This document shows positions 50,811 through 58,731 of a DNA stretch of 64,000 bases, one piece after another; the stretch's first letter is position 1, and every line of letters starts with the position of its first letter. The position numbers were made by a program, and so were the translations under genes. The notes below the pieces were generated by a model that had not been told where the DNA came from, ran no database searches, and saw only the letters and a program-made list of their open reading frames with translations. Source of the stretch: an uncultured Eubacterium sp. GTDB taxonomy: Bacteria > Bacillota > Clostridia > Lachnospirales > Lachnospiraceae. Location: NCBI GenBank assembly GCA_947089855.1, contig CAMUML010000006.1, forward strand, positions 39,915 through 103,914. Reading direction: 5' to 3'.

Positions 50811-52238
50811 ATGGGTTATTATCGCATGAAAGGCAGCTTTGTGCTGCGCGGCTGGGAAAAACTTCCATGGGCGCTCGTGCAGCGGCCGCAAAACCAGGTT
50901 TCCTTTTTATCAAAAGAAGCATTTGACGCGTTAAGCCTATGTAATGGCAAATGCGACTGCTCGATGAAGTTCATCCCGCAGCAAATACGCAGCTTGATTG
51001 CGCAGGCGCAAAAAGAAGGGATCGTTGAGCCGTGTGCCTATGGTGAAGGGCTTGACCCGGACCAGGAATACCACCAATATCCAAACCGTTTTATTAAAGT
51101 AGCGCACTGGTCAGTGACCGGGAAGTGCAATTATAAGTGCAGGCATTGCTATATGTCTGCGCCAGATGCAAAACTGGGCGAGCTGCCGCATGAAACGGTG
51201 ATGGATATTGTGGAACAGATCGCAGCGTGCGGTATCCAGCGGGTCAGCATTACTGGCGGGGAGCCGCTGATCCGGGCAGACTGGTGGGAGCTTATAGACG
51301 CACTGGTGCGGCACAAAATATGGGTGACAACGATTTATACCAATGGGGCGCTGGTCAATGAGGCGCTGCTGGACGGTTTGAAAGAACGCGGCCTTCGCCC
51401 GGAATTTAATATGAGCTATGACGGGGACGAAGGCTGGCATGACTGGCTCCGGGGGATTCCAGGGGCAAAAGAGGCTGTGTTAAATGCGTTTGACCTCTGC
51501 TATGAAAAAGGGTTTCCGACCGGTGCGGAAATGTGCCTGCACAAAGGCAACCTCCATCTTCTGCGCCAGAGCATCCAGACACTTGCGGCACACCACTGCA
51601 CTAGCCTTAAGACAAACCCGGTATCCGATACCGAGCTTTGGACGGAGCATGGCGAAGGCTATGCGCTGGATATGGAAGACCTGTTTGCGGCGTACCTTCA
51701 TTATGTACCACAGTACTTTGAAGACGGCGCGCCGCTTGGCCTGATGCTTGGGGGGTTTTTCCATTGCAGGAAAGGGACGAAAGACTGGTCTATCCCGCTG
51801 GAAAAATACGACGGCAGTGACCGCTGCCTGCGCCAGACCGTCTGCGGCCATGCAAGGCAGGTATTGTATATCTCACCGGAAAGCCGGATGCTGCCGTGCC
51901 TGTCGCTGTCTGCGTTTGACATACAAAAGGGCTATCCGAAGATTACGGACATTGGGCTTCGCCAGGGCCTGACCGATTCCGTTTATCTGAGCCTGATCGA
52001 TACCCGTATTGAAGATTACTTAAGCCATACCAAAGAATGCGCAGGCTGTGCCTATGCAAAAATTTGTGCCGGAGGCTGCCGTGCCAGCGCATTGATGGAT
52101 ACGCCGGACGACATCCTAGCCCCTGACCGGGCCGCATGCCTGCTGTTCCGCGGCGGCTGGGCGGATAAACTGAAAGCATGTATGGCGCAGATTGGGCAGG
52201 CGCCAGGGCAGGGGCCATCTATACTGCACAACAGTTAA
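50811..52238 (+). CDS. Radical SAM/SPASM peptide maturase (Nif11-type)
   Basis: A 475-residue peptide-modifying enzyme. Residues 1-95 look like a PqqD-like leader-binding domain (RRE). The radical SAM motif CNYKCRHC is near 106-113 and ITGGEPLIR follows. The SPASM part has extra cluster cysteines: CGHARQVLYI, RMLPCLS, ECAGCAYAKICAGGC and a final Cys near 455. Such enzymes install thioether or carbon-carbon links on precursor peptides. Its substrates are most likely the four CxC precursors that follow. AAGGAGGGAG precedes the ATG. Confidence 0.92.
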   Translation: MGYYRMKGSFVLRGWEKLPWALVQRPQNQVSFLSKEAFDALSLCNGKCDCSMKFIPQQIRSLIAQAQKEGIVEPCAYGEGLDPDQEYHQYPNRFIKVAHWSVTGKCNYKCRHCYMSAPDAKLGELPHETVMDIVEQIAACGIQRVSITGGEPLIRADWWELIDALVRHKIWVTTIYTNGALVNEALLDGLKERGLRPEFNMSYDGDEGWHDWLRGIPGAKEAVLNAFDLCYEKGFPTGAEMCLHKGNLHLLRQSIQTLAAHHCTSLKTNPVSDTELWTEHGEGYALDMEDLFAAYLHYVPQYFEDGAPLGLMLGGFFHCRKGTKDWSIPLEKYDGSDRCLRQTVCGHARQVLYISPESRMLPCLSLSAFDIQKGYPKITDIGLRQGLTDSVYLSLIDTRIEDYLSHTKECAGCAYAKICAGGCRASALMDTPDDILAPDRAACLLFRGGWADKLKACMAQIGQAPGQGPSILHNS

Positions 52239-52324
52239 ATTATATTGCACAACAGTTAAATTTACAGTATATCCTGACTGCAGACCGCCAGCCAGGCACT
52301 ATGCATTCTGGCTGCTTGCAGTAT
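52221..52324 (+). repeat. 104-bp palindromic element, family 2, copy 2
   Basis: Ends ATACTGCA (52221-52228) and TGCAGTAT (52317-52324), related over most of its length to 40757-40856 in opposite orientation. Here a 21-bp part is duplicated, giving two ACAGTTAAA (52231-52239 and 52252-52260), 12 bases apart. It spans the end of the radical SAM gene and the gap before the first precursor. Confidence 0.75.
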
Positions 52325-52351
52325 CATAAAGGCAAGGAGGACATTTTAATA

Positions 52352-52705
52352 ATGAAGGAATTTTTAGAATTAGTTGAAAAGGATGAGAAGTTAAAACAAA
52401 AGGTAGCAGAAATGGACGCAAATGTTGACACAAAGGTGTCGGATTATATCGCCTTAGCAGCGGAATATGGCATTGCAATAACAGAAGCCGATTTCAAGCA
52501 GGCGCAGCCAAACGAGCTGTCAGAGGATGAGCTGGACGCAGTTGCGGGAGGCAAGTTTTGCGGCTGTGTATATGGCGGCGGCGGAACCGGGGAAGACAGC
52601 ACGCAGACCAAAACCTGTGCCTGCATCCTGGGCGGCGGTGGACAGATGCAAGATAATTCCACCCGCTGCTGGTGCGCGCTTTACGGGGAAGGGTACGATG
52701 AATGA
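52352..52705 (+). CDS. CxC precursor peptide 1 (Nif11-like leader)
   Basis: A 117-residue RiPP precursor. The Nif11-like leader begins MKEFLELVEKDEKLKQKV, contains YIALAAEYGI, and ends ELSEDELDAVAGG. The core has three CxC pairs (CGC, CAC, CWC) in the spacing CxC-X16-CxC-X14-CxC, with GGGGTGED and TKTCAC between. The start follows AAGGAGG; the long frame from 52178 lies within the previous gene. It is the first of four tandem paralogues. Confidence 0.88.
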   Translation: MKEFLELVEKDEKLKQKVAEMDANVDTKVSDYIALAAEYGIAITEADFKQAQPNELSEDELDAVAGGKFCGCVYGGGGTGEDSTQTKTCACILGGGGQMQDNSTRCWCALYGEGYDE

Positions 52706-52726
52706 TTAAGGAAGGTAAGTTTTAAA

Positions 52727-53107
52727 ATGAAAAAATTTTTAGAATTACTGGAACAAAATGAAATTTTGAAAAAACAGGTAGCCAGGCTGGACGCAAAAAA
52801 AGACAGCCAGCCGTCGGATTATATCGCGTTGGCAGCGGAATATGGCGTGGAGCTGGCCGAGCAGGATTTTGGGCCGCCGCAGGAGAACGGATTATCGGAA
52901 GATGAGCTGGATGCGGTAGCCGGAGGGAAAACCTGTGTATGCGTGGCTGGCGGCGGCGGAACCGGGGAAGATGTGACAAGCACAAAGACCTGTGCATGTG
53001 TAATGGTTGGAAATGGATCCATGCAGTCTGGCGAGCGGCGCTGTGTATGTGTCGTAGGCGGCGGCGGGGATGACAATGCCTCCGGTTCTGACCATAATGG
53101 ATTTTAA
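52727..53107 (+). CDS. CxC precursor peptide 2 (Nif11-like leader)
   Basis: A 126-residue paralogue: leader MKKFLELLEQNEILKKQV to GLSEDELDAVAGG, core with CVC, CAC and CVC at the same spacing. The tail after the last CxC is longer than in the others (GGGGDDNASGSDHNGF). It starts 21 bases after precursor 1; the ribosome site GGAAGG is weaker. Confidence 0.88.
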   Translation: MKKFLELLEQNEILKKQVARLDAKKDSQPSDYIALAAEYGVELAEQDFGPPQENGLSEDELDAVAGGKTCVCVAGGGGTGEDVTSTKTCACVMVGNGSMQSGERRCVCVVGGGGDDNASGSDHNGF

Positions 53108-53124
53108 AAGGGGTGCTATATAAT

Positions 53125-53487
53125 ATGAAGGAATTTTTAGAATTACTGGAAAAAGATGAAGCGCTAAAACAAAAGGTAGCAAAGCTGGACGCAAATGTTG
53201 ATTCACAAATATCGGATTATATTGCTTTAGCAGCGGAATATGGCGTGAAGCTGACGGAACAGGATTTTGTAGGGCCGTCCCAGGATCAGGAGTTATCGGA
53301 AGCCGAACTGGACGCGGTAGCTGGCGGTAAAAACTGTTTATGTGTGGTCGGTGGAGGCGGAACCGGCGAAGAAAGCACAAAAACGAAGACTTGCGCATGC
53401 GTAATCAGTGGAGTTGGATATACCAACGATAACGGCCAACGTTGCTTTTGTTTGGCAGGGGGCAGTGGCTCCGACGTAGAAATTTAA
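53125..53487 (+). CDS. CxC precursor peptide 3 (Nif11-like leader)
   Basis: A 120-residue paralogue: leader MKEFLELLEKDEALKQKV to ELSEAELDAVAGG, core with CLC, CAC and CFC at the same spacing. The glycine run after the middle CAC is changed (ISGVGYTND). Start 53125 is chosen over 53113 by alignment with the other leaders; AAAGGGG lies upstream. Confidence 0.88.
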   Translation: MKEFLELLEKDEALKQKVAKLDANVDSQISDYIALAAEYGVKLTEQDFVGPSQDQELSEAELDAVAGGKNCLCVVGGGGTGEESTKTKTCACVISGVGYTNDNGQRCFCLAGGSGSDVEI

Positions 53488-53554
53488 GGGCGAAGTGCAG
53501 CAAGGCTGCATGTTAGGCTACAAAAAAATTAAAACATATTAGGAGGAAAAGACG

Positions 53555-53920
53555 ATGAAAGAATTTTTGGAATTGATGGAACACAATGAGGAGCTGAAAA
53601 ACAAGGTTGCACAGATGGATGCGGATAGCCATACACAGGCGTCGGATTATATCGCATTGGCAGCGGAATATGGCGTAAAACTTACCGAGGCGGATTTCCA
53701 GCCGAAAAATGCAGGCGAGCTGTCAGAGGATGAGCTGGACGCGGTAGCCGGCGGGAAAGCCTGCGTATGTGTGGCTGGCGGCGGCGGAACCGGCCAAGAC
53801 ACAACGTACACAAAGACCTGCGCCTGTGTTATGGGCGGCGGCGGACAAATGCAGGATGGATCATGCCGCTGCCATTGTGTCATCGTAGGGGAAGGTGCAG
53901 ATGAGAAGGAACAGTGGTAG
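53555..53920 (+). CDS. CxC precursor peptide 4 (Nif11-like leader)
   Basis: A 121-residue paralogue: leader MKEFLELMEHNEELKNKV to ELSEDELDAVAGG, core with CVC, CAC and CHC. It has one additional Cys, giving CRCHC at the third site. AGGAGG precedes the ATG. Its stop overlaps the GTG start of the next small gene. Confidence 0.88.
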   Translation: MKEFLELMEHNEELKNKVAQMDADSHTQASDYIALAAEYGVKLTEADFQPKNAGELSEDELDAVAGGKACVCVAGGGGTGQDTTYTKTCACVMGGGGQMQDGSCRCHCVIVGEGADEKEQW

Positions 53921-54135
53921 ATTTAAAAACAGTATTTGACTACCAGCGTTTTTGCGGGAACCGCCGGCTGGAACGTTTAATACAAGAAACCGGGGCACGT
54001 TATGGGGAAGAGCTGCCCCCGGGCAGCCCCAAAGAACTGACGGAAGAACAGCTGGATTGGGTGAATGCGGCAGGAAAACCCGATGGATGGCGGGAGGATC
54101 CGCATCATACAAAAGAGGGGGACAGCTATGGCTGA
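53914..54135 (+). CDS. Small leader-like protein of the peptide locus
   Basis: A 73-residue protein with GTG start (AGAAGGA just upstream), overlapping precursor 4 at its start and the sigma gene at its end. It has no CxC core. Its part ELTEEQLDWVNAAG resembles the ELSEDELDAVAGG end of the leaders but without the Gly-Gly site. It may be a leader mimic, immunity peptide or regulator of the sigma factor. I do not recognise a family. Confidence 0.6.
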   Translation: MVDLKTVFDYQRFCGNRRLERLIQETGARYGEELPPGSPKELTEEQLDWVNAAGKPDGWREDPHHTKEGDSYG

Positions 54136-54604
54136 GGCAGAAGAGATCTACAAACAGTATTACGATAAAGTGTACCGCTATGTCCGCAGCAAAGTATCCG
54201 ACCCCCAGGAAACGGAAGATTTGGCGGCCAGCGTGTTCGTCAAAGTCTGCCAGAACCTATCCCGTTTTGATGGGCAGAAAGCCTCAGTTTCTACCTGGGT
54301 TTATACCATTACACGCAACACCGTAATTGACTATTTCCGCAAAACAAAGTTCCAGGCACAGTGGCAGGATGGCATTGCGCAGGAACCAGATCCCGCCGGC
54401 CAATTGCCAGGCGGTGAACTGCTAGAGGAGCTGGCCGCTGCTTTGGAACAGTTAGGGCAGCGGGAGCGGGATCTGGTGATCTTACATTATTATTATAACC
54501 GGACTTTGAAAGAGATTGCGGCGCAAATGCAGATTTCGTACAGCAGTACGAAGCGGCTGCATGAAAAAGCGCTCGCTATGCTGCGTAAGTCCCTGCAGGG
54601 CTAG
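54128..54604 (+). CDS. ECF-type RNA polymerase sigma factor
   Basis: A 158-residue sigma-70 family protein with region 2 (YDKVYRYVRSKVSDPQETEDLAASVFVK, split motif) and region 4 (LGQRERDLVILHYYYNRTLKEIAAQM). No anti-sigma gene follows; the small overlapping protein before it or the LytTR/RsbW parts of the region are possible controllers. I start at 54128 because AGAGGGGG precedes it and region 2 begins there; the frame from 54065 runs inside the previous gene. It may drive the peptide genes. Confidence 0.9.
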   Translation: MAEAEEIYKQYYDKVYRYVRSKVSDPQETEDLAASVFVKVCQNLSRFDGQKASVSTWVYTITRNTVIDYFRKTKFQAQWQDGIAQEPDPAGQLPGGELLEELAAALEQLGQRERDLVILHYYYNRTLKEIAAQMQISYSSTKRLHEKALAMLRKSLQG

Positions 54605-54651
54605 AACCTGCGGGGGCTTGCGCATTTTTTGTTTCTATCATTTAAAAATAA

Positions 54652-54680
54652 TTGCGGATACCAAAAAAAAGAGCTATAAT
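54652..54680 (+). promoter_or_regulatory. Antiporter promoter
   Basis: -35 TTGCGG (54652-54657), 17-base spacer, perfect -10 TATAAT (54675-54680). A weak hairpin with a T-run (about 54586-54632) just upstream may end the sigma-gene transcript. Confidence 0.65.
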
Positions 54681-54711
54681 TTTCTCGAAAAAGAGAATAA
54701 AGGAGAAAGTT

Positions 54712-55893
54712 ATGGAATCATATCTAGTGTTTAAAGACCTGGCCGTCATTTTAATCGCTGCGAAACTGTGCGGGATTGCCGCCAGAAAATGCAAGGCGCC
54801 GCAGGTAGTTGGGGAAATTGTTGCAGGGCTTTTGATTGGCCCAAGTATTTTAGGATGGGTCAGCCAGTCGGATTTTTTGCTGCAAATGGCAGAAATCGGC
54901 GTCATATTGCTGATGTTTTCTGCTGGCCTGGAAACGGATTTAAAAGATTTGATGAAAACAGGCCCAGTCGCCGCGCTAATTGCCTGTGCCGGCGTATTTA
55001 TCCCGCTGGTCTGCGGTGCGCTCCTTTATATGGCATTTTACGGCGCCGCCCCGTGGGGTTCAGAGGAATTTTATAAAGCAGTTTTTGTAGGTACGATCTT
55101 AACGGCGACGTCGGTAAGCATTACCGTAGAGTCGCTAAAGGAAATGGGGAAATTAAAAGGGAAAGTCGGGACGACGATTTTAAGCGCAGCCATTATTGAC
55201 GATGTGATCGGCATTATCGTATTGACATTCGTAATTGGATTTAAAAGCCCGGATTCCAACCCGATGTCTGTAATAGTCAATACCGTCCAGTTTTTTGCAT
55301 TTGCAATTATCATAGGGTTTTTGAGCTACCAAGTATTCAAATTGGTGGATTCCCGGTATCCACATACGAGGCGGATACCGATCGCTGGCCTGGCGTTTTG
55401 CCTTGCAATGGCATACATAGCGGAAAAATATTTTGGCATTGCGGATATTACAGGCGCCTATGTGGCCGGGATCATCCTATGCTCCATCCGGGATTCGCAG
55501 TACATAGCGGAAAAAATGGATATAAACTCCTATATGCTTTTTGGCCCGGTTTTCTTTGCAAGCATTGGCTTAAAGACAAGCGTAGACAGCGTAAGCACAG
55601 GCATCCTTATCTTTTCTGTGGCATTTGTGGCAGTAGGGCTGGTATCCAAAATTATCGGATGCGGGCTGATGGCGCGGCTTTGCAAGTTTAACCGTTTGGA
55701 TTCGCTTAAAATTGGCGTCGGGATGATGACAAGGGGCGAGGTAGCCCTGATCGTTTCGCAAAAAGGGCTTTCGGCAGGCTTGCTGACGCCGGTATATTTT
55801 ACGTCGGTCATCCTGCTGATTATCATATCTTCTATCGCAACGCCGATTATTTTGAAAGTGCTGTATGCAAAGGACGGCAGGGATGCAGGATAA
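54712..55893 (+). CDS. Cation/proton antiporter (CPA2 family)
   Basis: A 393-residue membrane protein with about twelve helices, of the KefB/NapA-type Na+/H+ or K+/H+ exchangers. Marks: APQVVGEIVAGLLIGPSILG, EIGVILLMFSAGLETDL, AAIIDDVIGIIVL with the paired Asp residues of the ion site, and a late GMMTRGEVALIV. It ends after the transporter domain, without the nucleotide-binding RCK part of KefB. AAAGGAGAAAG sets the start at 54712. Confidence 0.92.
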   Translation: MESYLVFKDLAVILIAAKLCGIAARKCKAPQVVGEIVAGLLIGPSILGWVSQSDFLLQMAEIGVILLMFSAGLETDLKDLMKTGPVAALIACAGVFIPLVCGALLYMAFYGAAPWGSEEFYKAVFVGTILTATSVSITVESLKEMGKLKGKVGTTILSAAIIDDVIGIIVLTFVIGFKSPDSNPMSVIVNTVQFFAFAIIIGFLSYQVFKLVDSRYPHTRRIPIAGLAFCLAMAYIAEKYFGIADITGAYVAGIILCSIRDSQYIAEKMDINSYMLFGPVFFASIGLKTSVDSVSTGILIFSVAFVAVGLVSKIIGCGLMARLCKFNRLDSLKIGVGMMTRGEVALIVSQKGLSAGLLTPVYFTSVILLIIISSIATPIILKVLYAKDGRDAG

Positions 55894-55989
55894 GCGTATG
55901 GCTGTTGTATGTTTGGTACGGCGGGCAGGATAAAGGTTTGCCATCAAAAGTATTTTCAAAACCAGGCGTTTCAGAAAGGGGGGGGGTAT

Positions 55990-57033
55990 TTGCAGAAAGT
56001 AAGGCTCGTAGACATTGCACAAAAACTGGGCGTCAGTGCAGTGACCGTACACAATGCACTCAGCGGCAGAAAAGGGGTCAGCGACCAAATGCGCAGCAGG
56101 ATCCTGCAGGCTGCAAAAGAAATGGGGTATGAAGCAGCCCCTGCTTCCAAAAAGGGAAAAGGGGCAGGCAAAACGTGGAAGATCGGGGTAGTCATTGCAG
56201 AAAACTACTTGGCGAAAAATGCGACTTATTATTGGAAAATGTACCAAGAGCTTGCGCTTGCGGCAGCCGAAAAACATTGTTATACAATGGTTGAGACGCT
56301 GTCCAAAGACGCAGAGCTGCATACCCGCAAGCTCCCGGAGGCGTTACGCCAAAACAGTGTGGACAGTATGGTTGTGATCGGGGAAGTTGACCCTGGGTAT
56401 TTAAGGGGCCTGCAGGAACATGCGCGGGTACCGGTCGTATTTTTAGATTTTTATGACGGCCAGATTGCAAAGGACTGTGTAGTAGCCGACAATTTTTACG
56501 GCATGTACCAGATGACGGAGCTTTTGTTTGCACAGGGTATAGAAAAACTGGCGTTTGTCGGTTCCATTGATGCAACCAGCAGCATTATGGACCGTTATTG
56601 CGGATTTATGCGCGCTATGGTATCGCACCATAAAAAACTGCCGGACGAATGGCTGATCGAAGACCGGGATGAACTGGGGCACATCGCATTTGAACTGCCG
56701 CATGTGATGCCGGAAGCATTTGTGTGCAACTGTGACCTGGCTGCAGAAAAACTGATCGGAAAACTGGAAGAAGCCGGATACCGGGTACCGGGGGATATTT
56801 CGGTAACCGGATTTGACAATTTTGCATCTCCGGGTTATACTGGTACTAAGATTACCACATATGAAGTAAATATGAAGGCAATGACAAAGGCAGCCTTAGA
56901 TAAGGCGATAAGGATGATGCGCACGCCTGGATGCAGCAGGTCGCTGACAGTGGTTTCCGGGCAGATACGCTGGAAAAACAGCGTACGGTATGGGCCATCC
57001 ACGGATTCTGGCAGTTATGTTTTGGACCATTAA
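55990..57033 (+). CDS. LacI-family transcriptional regulator
   Basis: A 347-residue repressor. The N-terminal HTH reads VRLVDIAQKLGVSAVTVHNALSGRKGVS, with the expected hinge region. A periplasmic-binding-protein-like sensor domain follows (about 60-345), with SMVVIGEVDPGYL, VVFLDFYDG and ISVTGFDNFASPGYTGTKITTYEV. The start is TTG at 55990, placed five bases after a run of AAGGGGGGGG; the frame from 55909 adds residues that do not fit the family. No sugar operon is adjacent, so the target is unknown. Confidence 0.85.
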   Translation: MQKVRLVDIAQKLGVSAVTVHNALSGRKGVSDQMRSRILQAAKEMGYEAAPASKKGKGAGKTWKIGVVIAENYLAKNATYYWKMYQELALAAAEKHCYTMVETLSKDAELHTRKLPEALRQNSVDSMVVIGEVDPGYLRGLQEHARVPVVFLDFYDGQIAKDCVVADNFYGMYQMTELLFAQGIEKLAFVGSIDATSSIMDRYCGFMRAMVSHHKKLPDEWLIEDRDELGHIAFELPHVMPEAFVCNCDLAAEKLIGKLEEAGYRVPGDISVTGFDNFASPGYTGTKITTYEVNMKAMTKAALDKAIRMMRTPGCSRSLTVVSGQIRWKNSVRYGPSTDSGSYVLDH

Positions 57034-57051
57034 CATTTAAAAAATGCAGTG

Positions 57052-57186
57052 ATGGAGGCAAAGAAAAACAGGGAATGGAGGCATGAGTACATAGGAATGC
57101 CAAATGAAGAAATTTCCGGCAGGCTGCAAAAACAGTTTGGGCTGTCACAAGAAGAGGCGGAGGGATACTTGAAGGCGGAAGTATAG
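57052..57186 (+). CDS. Possible 44-residue small protein
   Basis: An open frame of 44 codons after the LacI-type gene; the second half (ISGRLQKQFGLSQEEAEGYL) would be an amphipathic helix. The ribosome site is poor. It could be a real small protein or chance. Confidence 0.3.
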   Translation: MEAKKNREWRHEYIGMPNEEISGRLQKQFGLSQEEAEGYLKAEV

Positions 57187-57280
57187 CCTTGCCTGCCTTT
57201 ATTGATTTATGGCGGAAATAGCTGTAGAAGAGGTTAACATCCGAAACACGAAGAATATGTATGGAAAGGAAACAAAAAAT

Positions 57281-57694
57281 ATGAAGGTTGCAGTAACATA
57301 TGAAGATGGAAACGTATTTCAGCATTTTGGGCATACGGCCCAGTTTAAGGTCTATGATATATCCGAAGGCAAAGTTACGGATACCAAAGTAGCAGATACC
57401 CAAGGCAGCGGGCATGGTGCGCTCGCGGGGCTGCTTACGCAATGGGGCGTAGATACGCTTATCTGCGGCGGGATCGGCGCAGGCGCGCAGGCGGCGCTGG
57501 CGGAAGCAGGGATAAAGCTTTATGGCGGCGTTTCCGGCAATGCGGATGCAGCGGTTGACGCCCTGCTGGCAGGGAATTTGCAGTTTAACCCGGATGTGCG
57601 CTGCAGCCATCATGGGGAAGGGCACCATCAGGAAGGCGGCCACTGCGGGGAAGCAAAACATGGATGTGCAGGAAATGGGGGCACGTGTTCATAG
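57281..57694 (+). CDS. NifX/NifB-family iron-molybdenum-cluster-binding-like protein
   Basis: A 137-residue protein. The first 105 residues are the dinitrogenase-cofactor-binding fold: VAVTYEDGNVFQHFGHTAQFKVYDI, GHGALAGLL, GVDTLICGGIGAGAQAAL. The tail is rich in His, Cys and Gly (CSHHGEGHHQEGGHCGE), likely a metal-binding extension. There are no nitrogenase genes here; such proteins occur in many anaerobes with unknown roles in metal clusters. GGAAAGGAA fits the start at 57281. Confidence 0.85.
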   Translation: MKVAVTYEDGNVFQHFGHTAQFKVYDISEGKVTDTKVADTQGSGHGALAGLLTQWGVDTLICGGIGAGAQAALAEAGIKLYGGVSGNADAAVDALLAGNLQFNPDVRCSHHGEGHHQEGGHCGEAKHGCAGNGGTCS

Positions 57695-57707
57695 GCAGTT
57701 AAAAAAC

Positions 57708-57736
57708 AATGGGGGCGGAAAACCGCCCCCATTTAT
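57708..57736 (+). terminator. Terminator after the NifX-like gene
   Basis: AATGGGGGCGG (57708-57718) pairs with CCGCCCCCATT (57723-57733), giving a stem of at least 10 G-C rich pairs and a short T-run. Confidence 0.8.
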
Positions 57737-58049
57737 CATCCCGCATTTGGAGTAGCGGGGCACTCTTTTGGAACTGTCGCGTTTAGGGCTGAGATATGAC
57801 CCTTCATAGCTGTCTCTGTCAAAGGTCGAGAGATACCTTTTGTTAAGCCTAAGGCATTAACTGTTATATAGTATAACCAAATATTGGAAAAATAGCAACT
57901 ACTTTTGCGCTATTTTGTAAAAAAATTTTATAAAATGTCATATTAGGTATTTTTTTACGCGTTTTTGTTGCTTCCTGGCGTACAGAAACGCCATTTGGCC
58001 ATAAATGCAGCGTATTTTCAAAAAATTAGAAAAATTTTGTAATAAAGTA

Positions 58050-58078
58050 TTGACATTTTGGTAAATATCTATTATTCT
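58050..58078 (+). promoter_or_regulatory. Promoter of the small ribbon-helix-helix gene
   Basis: Perfect -35 TTGACA (58050-58055), 17-base spacer, -10 TATTCT (58073-58078). The AT-rich stretch upstream (57780-58040) shows no gene. Confidence 0.7.
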
Positions 58079-58109
58079 GTAGTTGTGTCACAGGAAGTGA
58101 GATGATAAT

Positions 58110-58289
58110 ATGGTGTCACGACCAGGAAGACCAAAAGCTGAAAATCCAAAAACAATGGAGGTGAAAGCAAGGATTGATAAGAAGACGAATGAGAAACTTA
58201 TTAATTATTGCGAAAAGCATAATGTAAGCCGGACGGATATTGTTAGAAAAGGAATAAGCTTGGTTTTAGGTGAAACGGAAGTAGAGTAG
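58110..58289 (+). CDS. Small ribbon-helix-helix DNA-binding protein
   Basis: A 59-residue protein. After a basic start (MVSRPGRPKAENPK) comes a CopG/Arc-like fold: strand MEVKARID, helices KKTNEKLINYCEKHN and SRTDIVRKGISLVL. It has its own promoter, a ribosome site (AGGAAGTGAG) and a terminator, so it is probably real. No toxin gene is beside it, so a free regulator, perhaps of the surface-protein gene downstream, is the simplest reading. Confidence 0.75.
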   Translation: MVSRPGRPKAENPKTMEVKARIDKKTNEKLINYCEKHNVSRTDIVRKGISLVLGETEVE

Positions 58290-58327
58290 CCGCCCCAGCG
58301 GGCGTAGAACAGCTGCCTACGTCGGAA

Positions 58328-58378
58328 GGAGCCCTCTGCATGCATTCAGGAAATGCGCAGAAGGGCTTCTTCCATTTT
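58328..58378 (+). terminator. Terminator after the ribbon-helix-helix gene
   Basis: GCCCTCTGC pairs with GCAGAAGGGC with one bulged base, followed by TTCTTCCATTTT. The rest of the gap to 58640 has small hairpins (for example TCACCT/AGGTGA at about 58503-58524) and no gene. Confidence 0.65.
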
Positions 58379-58643
58379 AAAAGCCGTATGTTTCGGCATT
58401 TACAAAAAAAATAAAAAAATTTTTGGACACCCCACTTTTTTCTCCCACCCCCCCGTAACTATATAGTGAATCTGAGAGATACAGTACTCCGGCACCGGAA
58501 GGCTCACCTCATTATTTTAGGTGACGGCAGCAGGATAAGGCATCAGCTTCTTGTCAGCCGAAAATTTGGGTTGGAGTGGGTGTGAGGCAAAAGTGACGAG
58601 TATTGTCCGCTAAACCAGCAGGGTTTTGGTTGAATTTTCAATA

Positions 58644-58672
58644 TGGACAATCAGAATCGGGTATTGTATACT
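58644..58672 (+). promoter_or_regulatory. Promoter of the surface-protein gene
   Basis: -35 TGGACA (58644-58649), 17-base spacer, -10 TATACT (58667-58672), about 60 bases before the start. The -35 lies in an inverted repeat ATTGTCC (58602-58608)/GGACAAT (58645-58651) that could be an operator. Confidence 0.65.
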
Positions 58673-58731
58673 TAGAGCACAACAATGGTCATGGCAATCA
58701 AGCACATGGTCAATCTTAAGGAGGAAAAGAA

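Noticed and set aside
52352-53920. Repeated similar units that could be taken for a CRISPR-like or tandem DNA repeat
   Set aside because: The units are four paralogous precursor genes with conserved protein, not DNA, spacing. I saw no CRISPR array in the window.
58465-58560. Stretch with CTGAGAGATAC and GGATAAGGCATCAGC, resembling parts of a TPP riboswitch
   Set aside because: The conserved central part of the TPP aptamer is missing, and a good promoter lies downstream of it (58644-58672), so it would not be in the leader of the surface-protein gene.
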